In this document: piece by piece, positions 9,200-18,278 of the stretch | Position numbering within the stretch: position 1 is the stretch's first letter | Layout: each line of letters begins with the position of its first letter | DNA from: Nocardioides alcanivorans | GTDB taxonomy: Bacteria > Actinomycetota > Actinomycetes > Propionibacteriales > Nocardioidaceae | Reading direction: 5' to 3' | Assembly: GCF_021555175.1 (NCBI RefSeq) | Contig: NZ_JAKGRW010000029.1 | Span: 1 to 64,000, forward strand | Length of the DNA: 64,000 nucleotides | Made by a program: the position numbers and the translations under genes | Notes under the pieces: model-generated | Told to the model about the DNA's origin: nothing | What the model saw: the letters and a program-made list of their open reading frames with translations, nothing else | The model's database searches: none

Positions 9200-10500
9200 T
9201 GCGCGCCCTCTGCGGCCAGCTTGGCGAGCACCGGCGCGTACTTCTCCTGTGCGGCAGCCTCCAGGCGCAACACGTGCTGAGAGGGGAACAGGTCCGGCGC
9301 CGGCTCGACGTCGCGGAGCAGCTGACGCGCGACCTGCTGCTTGTGCAACTCGGTGGCGCCATCGGCGATGGCCATGTGGAAGCTCTCCAGCACCCACTTG
9401 CCCAACGGCATCTCGGTCGAGATGCCCAGCGAGCCGTGGATCTGCAGGGCACGGCCAGCGACGTCCTGCAGCACCTTCGGCATCGCCATCTTGACCGCGG
9501 CGATGTCCTTGATGACCAGCTTGTAGTCCTTGTGGTGGTCGATCTTCCACGCGGTCTGGAGCACCAGCAGGCGGAACTGCTCGAGCTGCACCCACGACTC
9601 GGCGATCATCTCCTGGACCAGCTGCATGTCTGCAAGGCGCTTGCCGCGGGTCTCGCGGGAGACCGCGCGCTCCATCATCATCTCGAGGGCGCGGCGGACC
9701 AGCGCGACAGTGCGCATCGCGTGGTGGATACGACCGCCACCGAGACGGACCTGGGCGACCGCGAAGCCCTCACCCTCGCTGCCGAGCATGTGGTCGGCCG
9801 GGATCCGGACGTCGTTGTAGCGCACATAGGCGTGGGTGCCCTCGTGGCCCGCGTGGCCGGTGACGCCGACGTTGCGGATGATCTCGATGCCCGGGGTGTC
9901 GGCGGGGACGATGAACATCGAGGCGCGCTTGTGGCGTTCGGCGTCAGGGTTGGTGGCCGCCATGAGCACCAGGAACTCCGCGAACCTGGCATTGGAGGAG
10001 AACCACTTCTCGCCGTTGACGACATAGTCGTCGCCGTCGCGGACCGCAAGCGTCGTGAAACCTGTCGGGTCGGAACCACCGGCCGGCTCGGTCATCGAGA
10101 AGCAGGAGGCGATCTCGCCCTCCAGCAGCGGCTTCAGGTAGCGGTCCTTCAGCTCCTCGGAGCCGAAGTGGGCCAGCACCTCGGCGTTGCCGGAGTCTGG
10201 TGCCTGCGTGCCAAAGACGACCGGTCCGGAGAGCGTCGTACCGATGCGCTCGTTGAGAAGGGCCAACTTGAGCTGACCGTAGCCCTGTCCCCCGAGCTCC
10301 GGGCCGAGGTGGCACGCCCACAGACCGCGCGCACGGACCTCGGCCTGCAGCGGCTTGATCAACGCGTTGCGGACCGGGTTCTTCATGTCCAGCGGGTGTT
10401 CATACATCCGGTCCGCGGGTTCGATCTCCTCACGGACGAACCGCTCGACCCAGTCCAGCTTCTCCTGGTAATCGGCGTCGGTCTCGAAGTCCCATCCCAT
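9196..10500 (-). CDS. Acyl-CoA dehydrogenase (ACAD10/11-like), right-arm copy
   Basis: Identical to the product of 6236-7540: 434 residues with the acyl-CoA dehydrogenase signatures TEPAGGSDPTGF and ALQIHGSLGIST. In this arm the gene sits in its natural operon, about 100 nt after the DUF35 gene and overlapping the short dehydrogenase. The pair probably forms one enzyme oxidising an acyl-CoA intermediate to its 2,3-enoyl form with electron transfer to ETF; the substrate is unknown. Confidence 0.88.
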   Translation of the reverse strand: MGWDFETDADYQEKLDWVERFVREEIEPADRMYEHPLDMKNPVRNALIKPLQAEVRARGLWACHLGPELGGQGYGQLKLALLNERIGTTLSGPVVFGTQAPDSGNAEVLAHFGSEELKDRYLKPLLEGEIASCFSMTEPAGGSDPTGFTTLAVRDGDDYVVNGEKWFSSNARFAEFLVLMAATNPDAERHKRASMFIVPADTPGIEIIRNVGVTGHAGHEGTHAYVRYNDVRIPADHMLGSEGEGFAVAQVRLGGGRIHHAMRTVALVRRALEMMMERAVSRETRGKRLADMQLVQEMIAESWVQLEQFRLLVLQTAWKIDHHKDYKLVIKDIAAVKMAMPKVLQDVAGRALQIHGSLGISTEMPLGKWVLESFHMAIADGATELHKQQVARQLLRDVEPAPDLFPSQHVLRLEAAAQEKYAPVLAKLAAEGAQ

Positions 10501-10600
10501 GGGGCTGCTCCCTTGCATCTGTCTGCGGTGCCGGCTGGCCGGCGAAACGTGTGGTGGTGCCGGGGTCCCGGCGGATCGTGCTGCGAGTCCGAACGCGCTC

Positions 10601-11026
10601 TCAGCCTTCGACGAGTCGCCAGTTCGGTAGTACGGCGTCCCCGACGGTCTCGAAGACGAGTTCCACCGCGGCGCCGAGCTCAGGTTCCTCCCGGCCGACG
10701 ATGCGTCCGAGGAAGCGGAGCGGCACGGTGCTTGCCTCGTCCTCGACATCGACCAGCAGGACCGTGTAGGGCGCCGGGAAGTTCGGGTTGATCTGGTGCT
10801 CGACGACCGTCCAGGAGTGGATGGTGCCGCGCTTGGGGAGGTCGTGCCACGTCAGGTCGGTTGCCAGGCAGGTGATGCAACGGTGCCGCGGCGGCTGCTG
10901 GAGGTTGCCGCAGGAAACACACTCCTGCACCACCAGTCGCCCCTCCCGGGCGGCGGCGAAGAAGCCGCCGGTGTCAGGGTCGTCCGTCAGCGGCACGATG
11001 CCGAGGCCGACCTCACCCGCACTCAC
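10601..11026 (-). CDS. DUF35 OB-fold/zinc-ribbon protein, right-arm copy
   Basis: Mirror of 5710-6135; 141 residues with four zinc-ribbon cysteines (CxxC...CxxC). It is the probable partner subunit of the thiolase-like enzyme encoded immediately upstream, with start/stop overlap. No MaoC-fold hydratase, the usual third member of steroid side-chain modules, is visible in the window. Confidence 0.88.
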   Translation of the reverse strand: MSAGEVGLGIVPLTDDPDTGGFFAAAREGRLVVQECVSCGNLQQPPRHRCITCLATDLTWHDLPKRGTIHSWTVVEHQINPNFPAPYTVLLVDVEDEASTVPLRFLGRIVGREEPELGAAVELVFETVGDAVLPNWRLVEG

Positions 11027-12219
11027 GGTGCCACCAGCAACAACGCGCTGGTCCCCGGCGGCGGGGCAGACGTCACCAGCGAGACCTCGGCGCCCTCGAC
11101 CTGACCGGTCGAGGTGCCGCGGATCTGACGCACGCCCTCGAGGACGTGGTTCATCCCGTGGATGTAGGACTCGGACAACTGGCCTCCTGCTGTGTTGACC
11201 GGGATTGCGCCGCCCAGGTCGAGAGCCCCGCTCTCGACGAACTCGGCGGCCTCCGACTGGTTGCAGAAGCCGTAGTCGGCCAGCTGCAGGAAGAGCGTGA
11301 TCGTGAAGCAGTCATAGAGCTGCGCGACATCGACGTCGGACGCTGACAGACCCGCGCGCTCGTAGAGCCGCTCGGCGGTGCGCCGGGACGGCAGGTCGGT
11401 GAGCGAATCACTCATCAGGACCGGATACATCTGTCCGGGCCCGATCCTCGTGGTGCCGGTGGACTGGGCGACCGAACGGATCAGCACCGGCTTCTGCGCC
11501 AAGTCACGGGCCCGAGGGGCGGAGGTGACCACCACCGCGGCAGCGCCGTCGTTCTCGAGGCAGAAGTCGAAGAGTCGGAGCGGGGAGGAGATCATCCGGG
11601 CCGCGAAGTAGTCGTCGAGCTCCATGGTGCGGTCGTGCATCATGGCGGCGGGGTTGGCATTGGCTCGACGCCGGCACACCATCGCGATCTCCGCCAACGT
11701 GCGTTCGGTGAGCCCGAACTTCTGCATGTGCTGGCGCGTGACCATCGCGAAGAACTGACCCGGAGAGGTCATTCCCCACGGGGAGAACAGCTCGAGGTAC
11801 GACGAGTTGCCACCCACCGCGCCGGTCGCCGCAACGCCCTTGCCCAGCCGGCGCCCCGACCTGCCGTTGAGGGCGCGATAGACGACGACGTTCTTGGCCA
11901 GTCCGCTGCGGACGGCAGCGACTGCCTGGCCGACCATGGCGGCTGGCGCGGCACCACCTGCACCGGCCTGACCCCAGTAGCCGACATCGGTGATTCCGAG
12001 GGAGTCGGCCAGGGCTGCAGGCGAGGTCTCGTCGTAGTCACTGCGGACGAATCCGTCGATGTCACTCGGTTCGAGACCGGCGTCGCGGATCGCCGCGAGC
12101 GAGGCCTCGGCCGCGAGAGCGGTCACCGACACCCCGGATGCCTTGGTGAACTCGGTGGTGCCGATGCCCGCGATGGCGCAGGCATCTGGGACCCAGTCAT
12201 AACTCGATTCGTCAGCCAT
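11023..12219 (-). CDS. Thiolase-like / Ltp-type enzyme, right-arm copy
   Basis: Mirror of 4517-5713; 398 residues, SCP2-thiolase branch without the active-site cysteine. Family knowledge favours a retro-aldolase or other acyl-CoA C-C lyase over a true thiolase. Start ATG lies inside the 3' end of the upstream CoA-transferase (8-nt overlap), and the stop overlaps the DUF35 start, so three functions are translationally coupled. Confidence 0.82.
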   Translation of the reverse strand: MADESSYDWVPDACAIAGIGTTEFTKASGVSVTALAAEASLAAIRDAGLEPSDIDGFVRSDYDETSPAALADSLGITDVGYWGQAGAGGAAPAAMVGQAVAAVRSGLAKNVVVYRALNGRSGRRLGKGVAATGAVGGNSSYLELFSPWGMTSPGQFFAMVTRQHMQKFGLTERTLAEIAMVCRRRANANPAAMMHDRTMELDDYFAARMISSPLRLFDFCLENDGAAAVVVTSAPRARDLAQKPVLIRSVAQSTGTTRIGPGQMYPVLMSDSLTDLPSRRTAERLYERAGLSASDVDVAQLYDCFTITLFLQLADYGFCNQSEAAEFVESGALDLGGAIPVNTAGGQLSESYIHGMNHVLEGVRQIRGTSTGQVEGAEVSLVTSAPPPGTSALLLVAP

Positions 12220-13407
12220 TGTTCAGTCCTGCCAGGACTTCGGCGGTGTGCTCGCCGAGCCGCGGTGGGCTGCCGGGGACTCCGTTGCCGTAGGAGAACC
12301 GGTAGGGGCTGGACGGGAAGAGCGCCTCACCGGTGGTCGGGAGCTCGACCGGGACGAAGAACTCCCGCTCCTGGAGGTGGGGATCCTCAAGGAGCTGCTC
12401 AGGCGCAAGGACCGGCCCCAGGGGCAGGCCGCGCTCCTGTGCCTCACGGTAGACGTCCGCGGAGTCCTTCATCATGAAGAACGACTCCATGATGGTCTGG
12501 ATGTGCGAGAAGTGCTCCTGCCGATGGCTGAGCGCAAGATAGGCCTCGTCCGCGAGGTCGAGCGACAGGCCCATCGTGTCGAGCCAGGCCACCAGGTTCT
12601 GCCACGTCTTCACGTCGCTGAGGATGAGCGCAAAGTAGACGCTGACCCCGTCAGCGCACTCGAAGAGTGCGGGCTGGGTCGGAGACGGCTGTGCGTGCCG
12701 GCAGGTCTGGCGGTGCAGGTGCACCCGCGGATAGAACCAGTAGGGGTTGGCGAGCTCGCCACTCACCGCAACCGCCTCGTGCATCGACACGTCGACGATC
12801 TGTCCGAGGCCGGTCGCCTGCCGCTCCAGCAGCGCGAGCAGCAGACCGGAGTGACCGAAGCTGGCCGCGGTCTGGAAGGCCTGGTTGCCCCCGGCCGGAT
12901 GGGCGGGATCGTGTGGTCGTCGTAGCCACAGCTCATCAGCGGCCCGCCGACCGCGAGCGCGACGAGGTCGCTGGTACGACGATCCGCCCAGGGACCGGTC
13001 AGTCCGTACGGCGACACGGAGACGGCGATCAGGCCCGGGTTCCGTTCGACCAGGTCATCGAGGTCGATGCCCTTCGCCGCAAGGGCTGCCGGTCCGTCCG
13101 ACGTGATCAGGACGTCCGCAGAAGCGATCAGCGCGTCACGGGCCGCCACGTCGGCGGGCTCGACCGTGACGCTGCTCTTTCCGGTGTTGTAGGTCCAGAA
13201 GTGCAAGCTGGCGTCGAGGTCGTCGCTGGCACCGGCAGCGAACGGGCCGATGCGTCGTCCGGGGCTGCCCTCCGGCGGCTCCACCTTGATGACGTCCGCG
13301 CCCTCGTCGGCCAGCAGCTTGCCGACGATCTCACCCGACGGCTGATCGGCCAGCTCGATGACGCGCAGACCGCTGTAGGTCAGTTCGCCCGTAGGTCCGT
13401 CCCACAT
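12212..13407 (-). CDS. CaiB/BaiF-type CoA-transferase lacking the catalytic Asp, right-arm copy
   Basis: Mirror of 3329-4524. It carries the same one-base deletion, here in the C5 run 12888-12892, so both arms share the error. The N-terminal Rossmann-like half and the C-terminal half (ERGLPLGPVLAPEQLLEDPH) are otherwise intact at about 398 residues. The partner immediately upstream has the catalytic Asp; this one does not. Confidence 0.85.
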
Positions 13408-13408
13408 G

Positions 13409-14730
13409 TCAGATCACTCCCTCGTCCTCGAGCTCGGCGATCTCGTCGGACGTCAGCCCGAGTACCTCGCCGAACACGTAGTGGTTGTCCTCGCCGAGCA
13501 GCGGAGCCGAGCGCCAGGTCTGCTGCACGGTGCGGGAGAAGGTGATCGGGGTGCCCTCGAAGCGGGCCTCGCCGATCACCGGGTGGTCGAGCTCGAAGAA
13601 GGTGCCGCGCGCCGCCAGCTGGGGATCCCACTCGTTCAGGTCCTCGGCGTTCTGCACCGCGCCAGCGGTCACCTCGGCCGCCTGGAGCAGCTCCATCGCC
13701 TCGCGCGCCGTCCGTTGCTTCGTCCACTCCGCGACGAGGCTGTCGAGGGCGTCCTGGTTGGCGTGGCGGGCAGTCTGCGTCGTGAACCGCTGGTCCCGCG
13801 CCCACGCGGGGTCACCGATGGCGCGGACGAAGCGCTCCCACTCGGGCTGGTCGAAGACGGCGATCGCAATCCAGCTGTCCTCAGCGACGCAGGGATAGAC
13901 CCCGTGCGGCGCGGCTGCCGGGTCATCGAGCCGGTTGCCTCGTGGGAAGTCGGGACGTCGGGTGACGTTCTTGTTCACGGTCACGTCAAGCATGTCGGGA
14001 CCGATCATCGAGATCCCCACCTCGACGGCGGACACGTCGACCTCGGCGCCCTTGCCGGTCTTGTTGCGACGCAGGATCGCCATCATCAGCGCGGCAGAGT
14101 TGTAGTAGGCGGCTTGGTTGTCCATGTAGGACAAGCCCCAGCCGGACGGCTCCTCCCCGGGCAGGCCGGAGATGAACGACAGTCCACTGACGGCCTGGAC
14201 GATCGGGCCGTAGCTCTTGTAGTGGGCATGCGGGCCGGAGTGGCCGAAGCCGCTCATCCGGCCATAGATGACGCCGGGCGACAGCTCCTCGAGGGCCTCG
14301 TGGGTGAGGCCCCACCGCTCCATCACGCCGGGCGCGAAGTTCTCGGTGACCACGCTGGATGCCGCGATGAGGCGGTCCACCAGCTCGCGACCCTTCTTGG
14401 TCTTCATGTCGACCGTGATGCCGAGCTTGTTGCGGCTGTAGTTGTTGTGCAACCCGCCGCGGTTCGGGTCGGCATCCGCGACCTCCTCGCCGTAGTTGCG
14501 CACTTCTCCCTTGTAGATGGGGAGCAGTCGCGGCCGGTCGATGCGACGCCGGTTCTCGATCTTGATGACCTCGGCACCGAAGTCGCCGAGCATGCGGGTC
14601 GCGACGGAACCGACGCCCATCCAGCAGAAGTCGGCAACGCGGATGCCAGCAAGGGGGCCCACTCGGGGCACCGGACGACGATCGGTCTCGGAGACAACGG
14701 GGGCGGGGCGCCATGCGGAGCGGCAGCCAT
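13409..14730 (-). CDS. CaiB/BaiF-type CoA-transferase with catalytic Asp, right-arm copy
   Basis: Mirror of 2006-3327. Start ATG at 14730 behind TGGAGGAA; one-base deletion in the G5 run 14699-14703. About 440 residues once repaired. It probably loads CoA onto the carboxylated substrate, or exchanges CoA between substrate and product. It is the first of a tandem CaiB pair within the P450 operon. Confidence 0.87.
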
Positions 14731-14772
14731 GGGTTCCTCCATTCGGGGGAAGTAGTCAGGGAAGGAGCGGAG

Positions 14773-15528
14773 TCACGACATCGCCGTGCGGCCGCCGTCG
14801 ACCGGAAGGACGGTTCCGGTCGTGAAGCTGGAGAGGTCGCTGCCGAAGTAGAGCGCGGTGCCGACGACCTCGTCGGGACGTCCGGCGCGCTGCATCGGGA
14901 AGGACTGGGCGCGGGCGCGCCACTCCTCGGTGTACCAGGCCTCGCTGATCTCGGTCAGGAACGGCCCGGCCATGATCGTGTTGACCCGGACCTTCGGCCC
15001 GTAGGCCTGGGCGAGGCCCTTGGTGAGGGTGTTGAGACCGGCCTTCGCGGCGGCGTACACGAGATCGCTGACCTTGGGCCGCACGGAGGCGATGCTGCTC
15101 ACGTTGATCACGGAGCCGCCCTCGCTCATCCGCGGGGCAGCCAGCGTCGTCAGGCGGAACGGGCCCTTGAGGTTGACGTCGAACGTCTTGTCGAAGAGCG
15201 CTTCGCTCACCGTCTCGAGGCTCTCGTAGGTCGGTGCGATCCCGGCGTTGTTGATGAGCACGTCGAGACGCCCGAACTCGTTGATCGTGGCATCCACCAG
15301 CGCCTGGCAACCGTCCCAGTCGCCGACGTGCGCACCGATGCCGAGCGCCTTGACGCCGTACTGCGCGGTCAGCTTCTCCGCGATCTCGACGCAGGCCTCC
15401 TGCTTGCGGCTGGCGATCACGACGCTGGCGCCGGCAGCGGCATAGCCGTGGGCCATCTCGAGGCCGAGACCTCGGCTGCCTCCCGTGATCACCGCGACCT
15501 TGCCGCTGAGGTCGAGGGTGGTGCTCAT
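14773..15528 (-). CDS. Short-chain dehydrogenase/reductase, right-arm copy
   Basis: Mirror of 1208-1963; complete 251-residue SDR with TGGSRGLG, NNAG, catalytic Ser and YAAAK. It overlaps the upstream acyl-CoA dehydrogenase by ATGA and lies 42 nt before the first CoA-transferase. A hydroxyacyl-CoA or alcohol dehydrogenase role in the pathway is inferred from position. Confidence 0.88.
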   Translation of the reverse strand: MSTTLDLSGKVAVITGGSRGLGLEMAHGYAAAGASVVIASRKQEACVEIAEKLTAQYGVKALGIGAHVGDWDGCQALVDATINEFGRLDVLINNAGIAPTYESLETVSEALFDKTFDVNLKGPFRLTTLAAPRMSEGGSVINVSSIASVRPKVSDLVYAAAKAGLNTLTKGLAQAYGPKVRVNTIMAGPFLTEISEAWYTEEWRARAQSFPMQRAGRPDEVVGTALYFGSDLSSFTTGTVLPVDGGRTAMS

Positions 15529-16756
15529 CGGTCGTTCTCCTTGCTGGCGGCGGGCTTGGGCTCCGCGGGAAGGCCGAGGTGACGCTCGGCGACGATGTTG
15601 CGCTGGATCTGGTCGGAGCCTCCGGCGATCTGGTAGCCCGGGGCGCCCAGGACATGGGCGTTCCAGCTGAAGGTGCCGGGCTCGCCGGCGTCGGCGATGA
15701 GCGCCGGTCCGTTGAGCTCACGAGCCAGCTCGGACACCAGCTTGAGCTTGCGCACCCACTGCAGCTTGCGCATCGATCCGCTGGCGCCGGGGGCTCGCCA
15801 CTGTCGCGGGCACGCTGTTCGCGGTGCAGGCTGACCTCGGCTGCGACCTCTCGCGCACGGATCTGCGCCAGCTGGGCGCGGACGGCAGGATCGTCGACCT
15901 TGCCGGTACGACGCGCCAGCTCGAGGAGCTGCTCGAAGCCGCCACCCACGCCGGACTTGTTGGACGCATTGGCGCGCTCGAAGCCGAGCGTGGCACGGGT
16001 GACCTTCCACCCGTCGCCCGGCTCCCCCAGGCGGTAGGCGTCCGGGACCCGCACGTCGGTGAGGAACACCTCGTTGAAGCTGGTGCCGCCGGACATCTGC
16101 TTGATCTGACGCACCTCCACCCCCGGTGCATCCATCGGCACCAGGAAGGCGGAGAGGCCCGCGTGCTTGGCCACGCTCGCGTCGGTGCGCACCAGCGCCT
16201 GGCCCCACTCGGCGAACTGCGCGCCTGAGGTCCAGACCTTCTGGCCGTTGAGCACCCAGTCGTCCCCGTCGCGCACGGCTCGGGTCGCCACCGCGGCAAG
16301 GTCCGAACCCGCAGCCGGCTCGGAGAAGAGCTGGCACGCAAGCTGCGACCCGTCGTGCAGCCCGGGGAAGACCCGGGCCTTGAGCTCGTCGCTGCCGAAG
16401 AGTCGGATCGTCGGTGCGATGAGGTTGATGGTCACCGAGAACAGCTCGTGACGCGTCAGCGCGACCGCCTCCGACTCGGCTGCCTTGAACGCGTCGGCAT
16501 GGCCGGTGCTCAGACCGGCGCCGTGCAACTCGGTCGGCCAGGAGATGGCGCCGTAGCCCGCCTCGAACTTGAGCCGCTGCCAGTCCCGCAACCGCTCGAG
16601 GATCTGTCGCTCCTCCTCGTGGTCGAGGTTGTGGAACACCGACACGTCGTGAGGGTCGCGCACCGCTTGGTCGGCAGGGGCATGCCCGGCCAACCAGGTG
16701 CGGACGTCGGCGAGCCAGACCGTGAGGTCGGTGTCCGCGTCGTGGACCACAGCCAC
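15525..16756 (-). CDS. Acyl-CoA dehydrogenase, right-arm copy (complete, frameshifted)
   Basis: Complete version of the gene at the window start. Start GTG at 16756 (VAVVHDADTDLTVW) is preceded by GAAGGAG at 6-nt spacing and begins one base after the ferredoxin stop, so the two are coupled. The frame breaks at the G5 run 15789-15793 and resumes with PGASGSMRKLQW. About 410 residues when repaired. The N-terminal region, EPAAGSDLA motif and C-terminal GGSDQIQRNIVAERH are those of FadE-type dehydrogenases acting on cyclic or branched acyl-CoAs. Confidence 0.87.
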
Positions 16757-16757
16757 C

Positions 16758-16955
16758 TCAGGCTCCTTCGACGAGCGCGATGGCCCGCTCGGGGCAGTTG
16801 GCGACCGCATCCTTGACGGCCGCGACGTCAGTCGCGTCGAGCTCGCTCTTCAAGATGACCGGGAACCCCTCGTCATCGCAGTCGAAGAAGTCCGGCGCCA
16901 GGCTGTAGCAACGGCCGTGGCCGCTGCACTTGTCCGTGTCGATCGTCAGTCTCAT
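16758..16955 (-). CDS. Ferredoxin, 3Fe-4S type
   Basis: 65-residue ferredoxin. Cysteines at residues 10, 16 and 54 (CSGHGRC...NCPERAI) give the Cx5C...CP pattern of single-cluster 3Fe-4S ferredoxins that reduce actinobacterial P450s. Start ATG 16955 sits behind AAGGAG. The P450 gene ends 26 nt upstream, so this is its probable redox partner; no ferredoxin reductase gene is in the window. Confidence 0.92.
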   Translation of the reverse strand: MRLTIDTDKCSGHGRCYSLAPDFFDCDDEGFPVILKSELDATDVAAVKDAVANCPERAIALVEGA

Positions 16956-16981
16956 GGTGATCTCCTTCGTCGCCACAGGGG

Positions 16982-18238
16982 TCAGTCCCACGCGAGGTGG
17001 AGTTCCTCGATGCCGACCTGCGGACCGCTCTCGACCAGGCCTTCGGTGTTGGTCACGCGGTAGTGGGGGATGCGCTTGTGCCACTCCTCGAGGACGATCG
17101 CGAGCTCGGTGCGGGCGAGGTGGGCGCCGACGCACCGGTGCGGACCGGCCGCGAACGAGAAGTGGCGGTTGACCTTGCGGTCCAACTGGATCTCGGCGGG
17201 GTTGTCGTATTCCGCTTCGTCGCGGGAGGCGGAGGGACCAGCGACCATCACCATGTCGCCCTTCTTCATCGGGCAACCGGCATAGTCGGTGTCCTTCGCG
17301 ACCTGGCGGGCACCCATCACGATGGTGTGTGCACGCAGGAACTCCTCGACCGCGTTGGGGATGATCTCCGGCTCACGGGTGATCCACTCCCGGTCGGCCT
17401 GGTTGTTCGCGAGGTGGTGGAACATGTAGCTGAGCTGGCTCTTGACGGTGTCGAGGCCGGCGAGCAGCAGCACCTCGGACATGTTCAGGAACTCCTCCTC
17501 GGTCATCAGCCGGTCGCCCACCTTGCTGCTGGCGAGGATCGTGAAGAAGTCGCCCTCCTCCTCGGGGTGCGGGTTGGCCCGGCGGTCCTTCAACACCTCC
17601 GCGAAGTAGGCATGGATCTCGCGCTGGGCCACCAGCTGGTCCTCGGCGAAGTCGCCGAAGTGGCCCAGGCCCTCGAAGACCGTTTCGACCCATCCCATGA
17701 ACATGTCGGTGTGCTCCATCGGGAGCCCGAGGATCCGCAGGAAGACCTGGGTGGGGAAGATCTTGGCGAAGTCCTCGAGGAAGTCGACCTTGCCGTCGGC
17801 GACGAACGACTCGATGGTGTCGATGCAGTCCTGACGGATGGTGGGCTCAAGATCACGCACGAACCGGGGCGAGAAGGCCACGTTGAGGACGCGACGGAAG
17901 TCGGCGTGCTCCGGCGGGTCGATCATGGTCGGGATCCAGGTCCAGTCCGGGTGCGGGACCGACGGGATGGTCGCACTCGAGCTGAAGACCTCAGGGGTCT
18001 GGTAGGCGTCCCGCACGAGGTCGGCGGTCAGCAGCATCCAGAAACCCGGGCCGTAGTCGCTGTAGGCGACCGGCGTCTCGGCACGGAGCTCGTCGAACGC
18101 CTGGAAGTAGGTCCCGGCGGGCTTGGGCGTGGTGTAGTCGAAGTGCACCACCGGGCAGCCGGCGGCCTTCGCCCGCTCACGACGCTCGGACGCCTCGAGT
18201 GCGGCGGCCTCGTCGAGGCCAGCAGTGCTGTTGTTCAT
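16982..18238 (-). CDS. Cytochrome P450
   Basis: Soluble actinobacterial P450 of 418 residues. The heme-binding signature FSFAAGPHRCVG places the Cys ligand near residue 369. The I-helix oxygen-activation motif is LLAGLDT and the ExxR of helix K is EEFLR. MIDPPEHADFRRVLNVAFSP is the usual C-helix region. It probably hydroxylates the pathway substrate with electrons from the adjacent ferredoxin. The ATG at 18238 is preceded by AAGGAG. Substrate and CYP family cannot be assigned without a search. Confidence 0.95.
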   Translation of the reverse strand: MNNSTAGLDEAAALEASERRERAKAAGCPVVHFDYTTPKPAGTYFQAFDELRAETPVAYSDYGPGFWMLLTADLVRDAYQTPEVFSSSATIPSVPHPDWTWIPTMIDPPEHADFRRVLNVAFSPRFVRDLEPTIRQDCIDTIESFVADGKVDFLEDFAKIFPTQVFLRILGLPMEHTDMFMGWVETVFEGLGHFGDFAEDQLVAQREIHAYFAEVLKDRRANPHPEEEGDFFTILASSKVGDRLMTEEEFLNMSEVLLLAGLDTVKSQLSYMFHHLANNQADREWITREPEIIPNAVEEFLRAHTIVMGARQVAKDTDYAGCPMKKGDMVMVAGPSASRDEAEYDNPAEIQLDRKVNRHFSFAAGPHRCVGAHLARTELAIVLEEWHKRIPHYRVTNTEGLVESGPQVGIEELHLAWD

Positions 18239-18278
18239 CCTGATCTCCTTGCAGAGTGATTCGAGTGTGCGACCGCGG

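Larger units (their letters stand above)
8404..16735. repeat. Right arm of 8.3-kb inverted repeat
   Basis: Mirror of 1-8332. This arm runs without interruption into unique sequence (ferredoxin, P450, SnoaL-like gene), so it is the copy that sits in natural operon context. Position 16735 pairs with position 1; homology beyond that cannot be judged because the window begins there. Confidence 0.97.

Noticed and set aside
7456..9280. Two mirrored 360-residue frames and two 367/361-residue frames crossing the repeat centre
   Set aside because: They run antisense to the acyl-CoA dehydrogenase genes, have low-complexity composition and exist only because the repeat folds back at 8368.
1..16735. A genuine duplication of the CaiB/thiolase/acyl-CoA dehydrogenase operon
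   Set aside because: Identity is complete, including shared homopolymer errors, and there is a snap-back style junction; a technical origin is simpler. Read-level evidence would be needed to prefer a real duplication.
18238..18260. TTCATCCTGATC-like string near the P450 start as another operator
   Set aside because: It is made of the start codon and the ribosome-binding site read backwards; similarity to the operator is coincidental.
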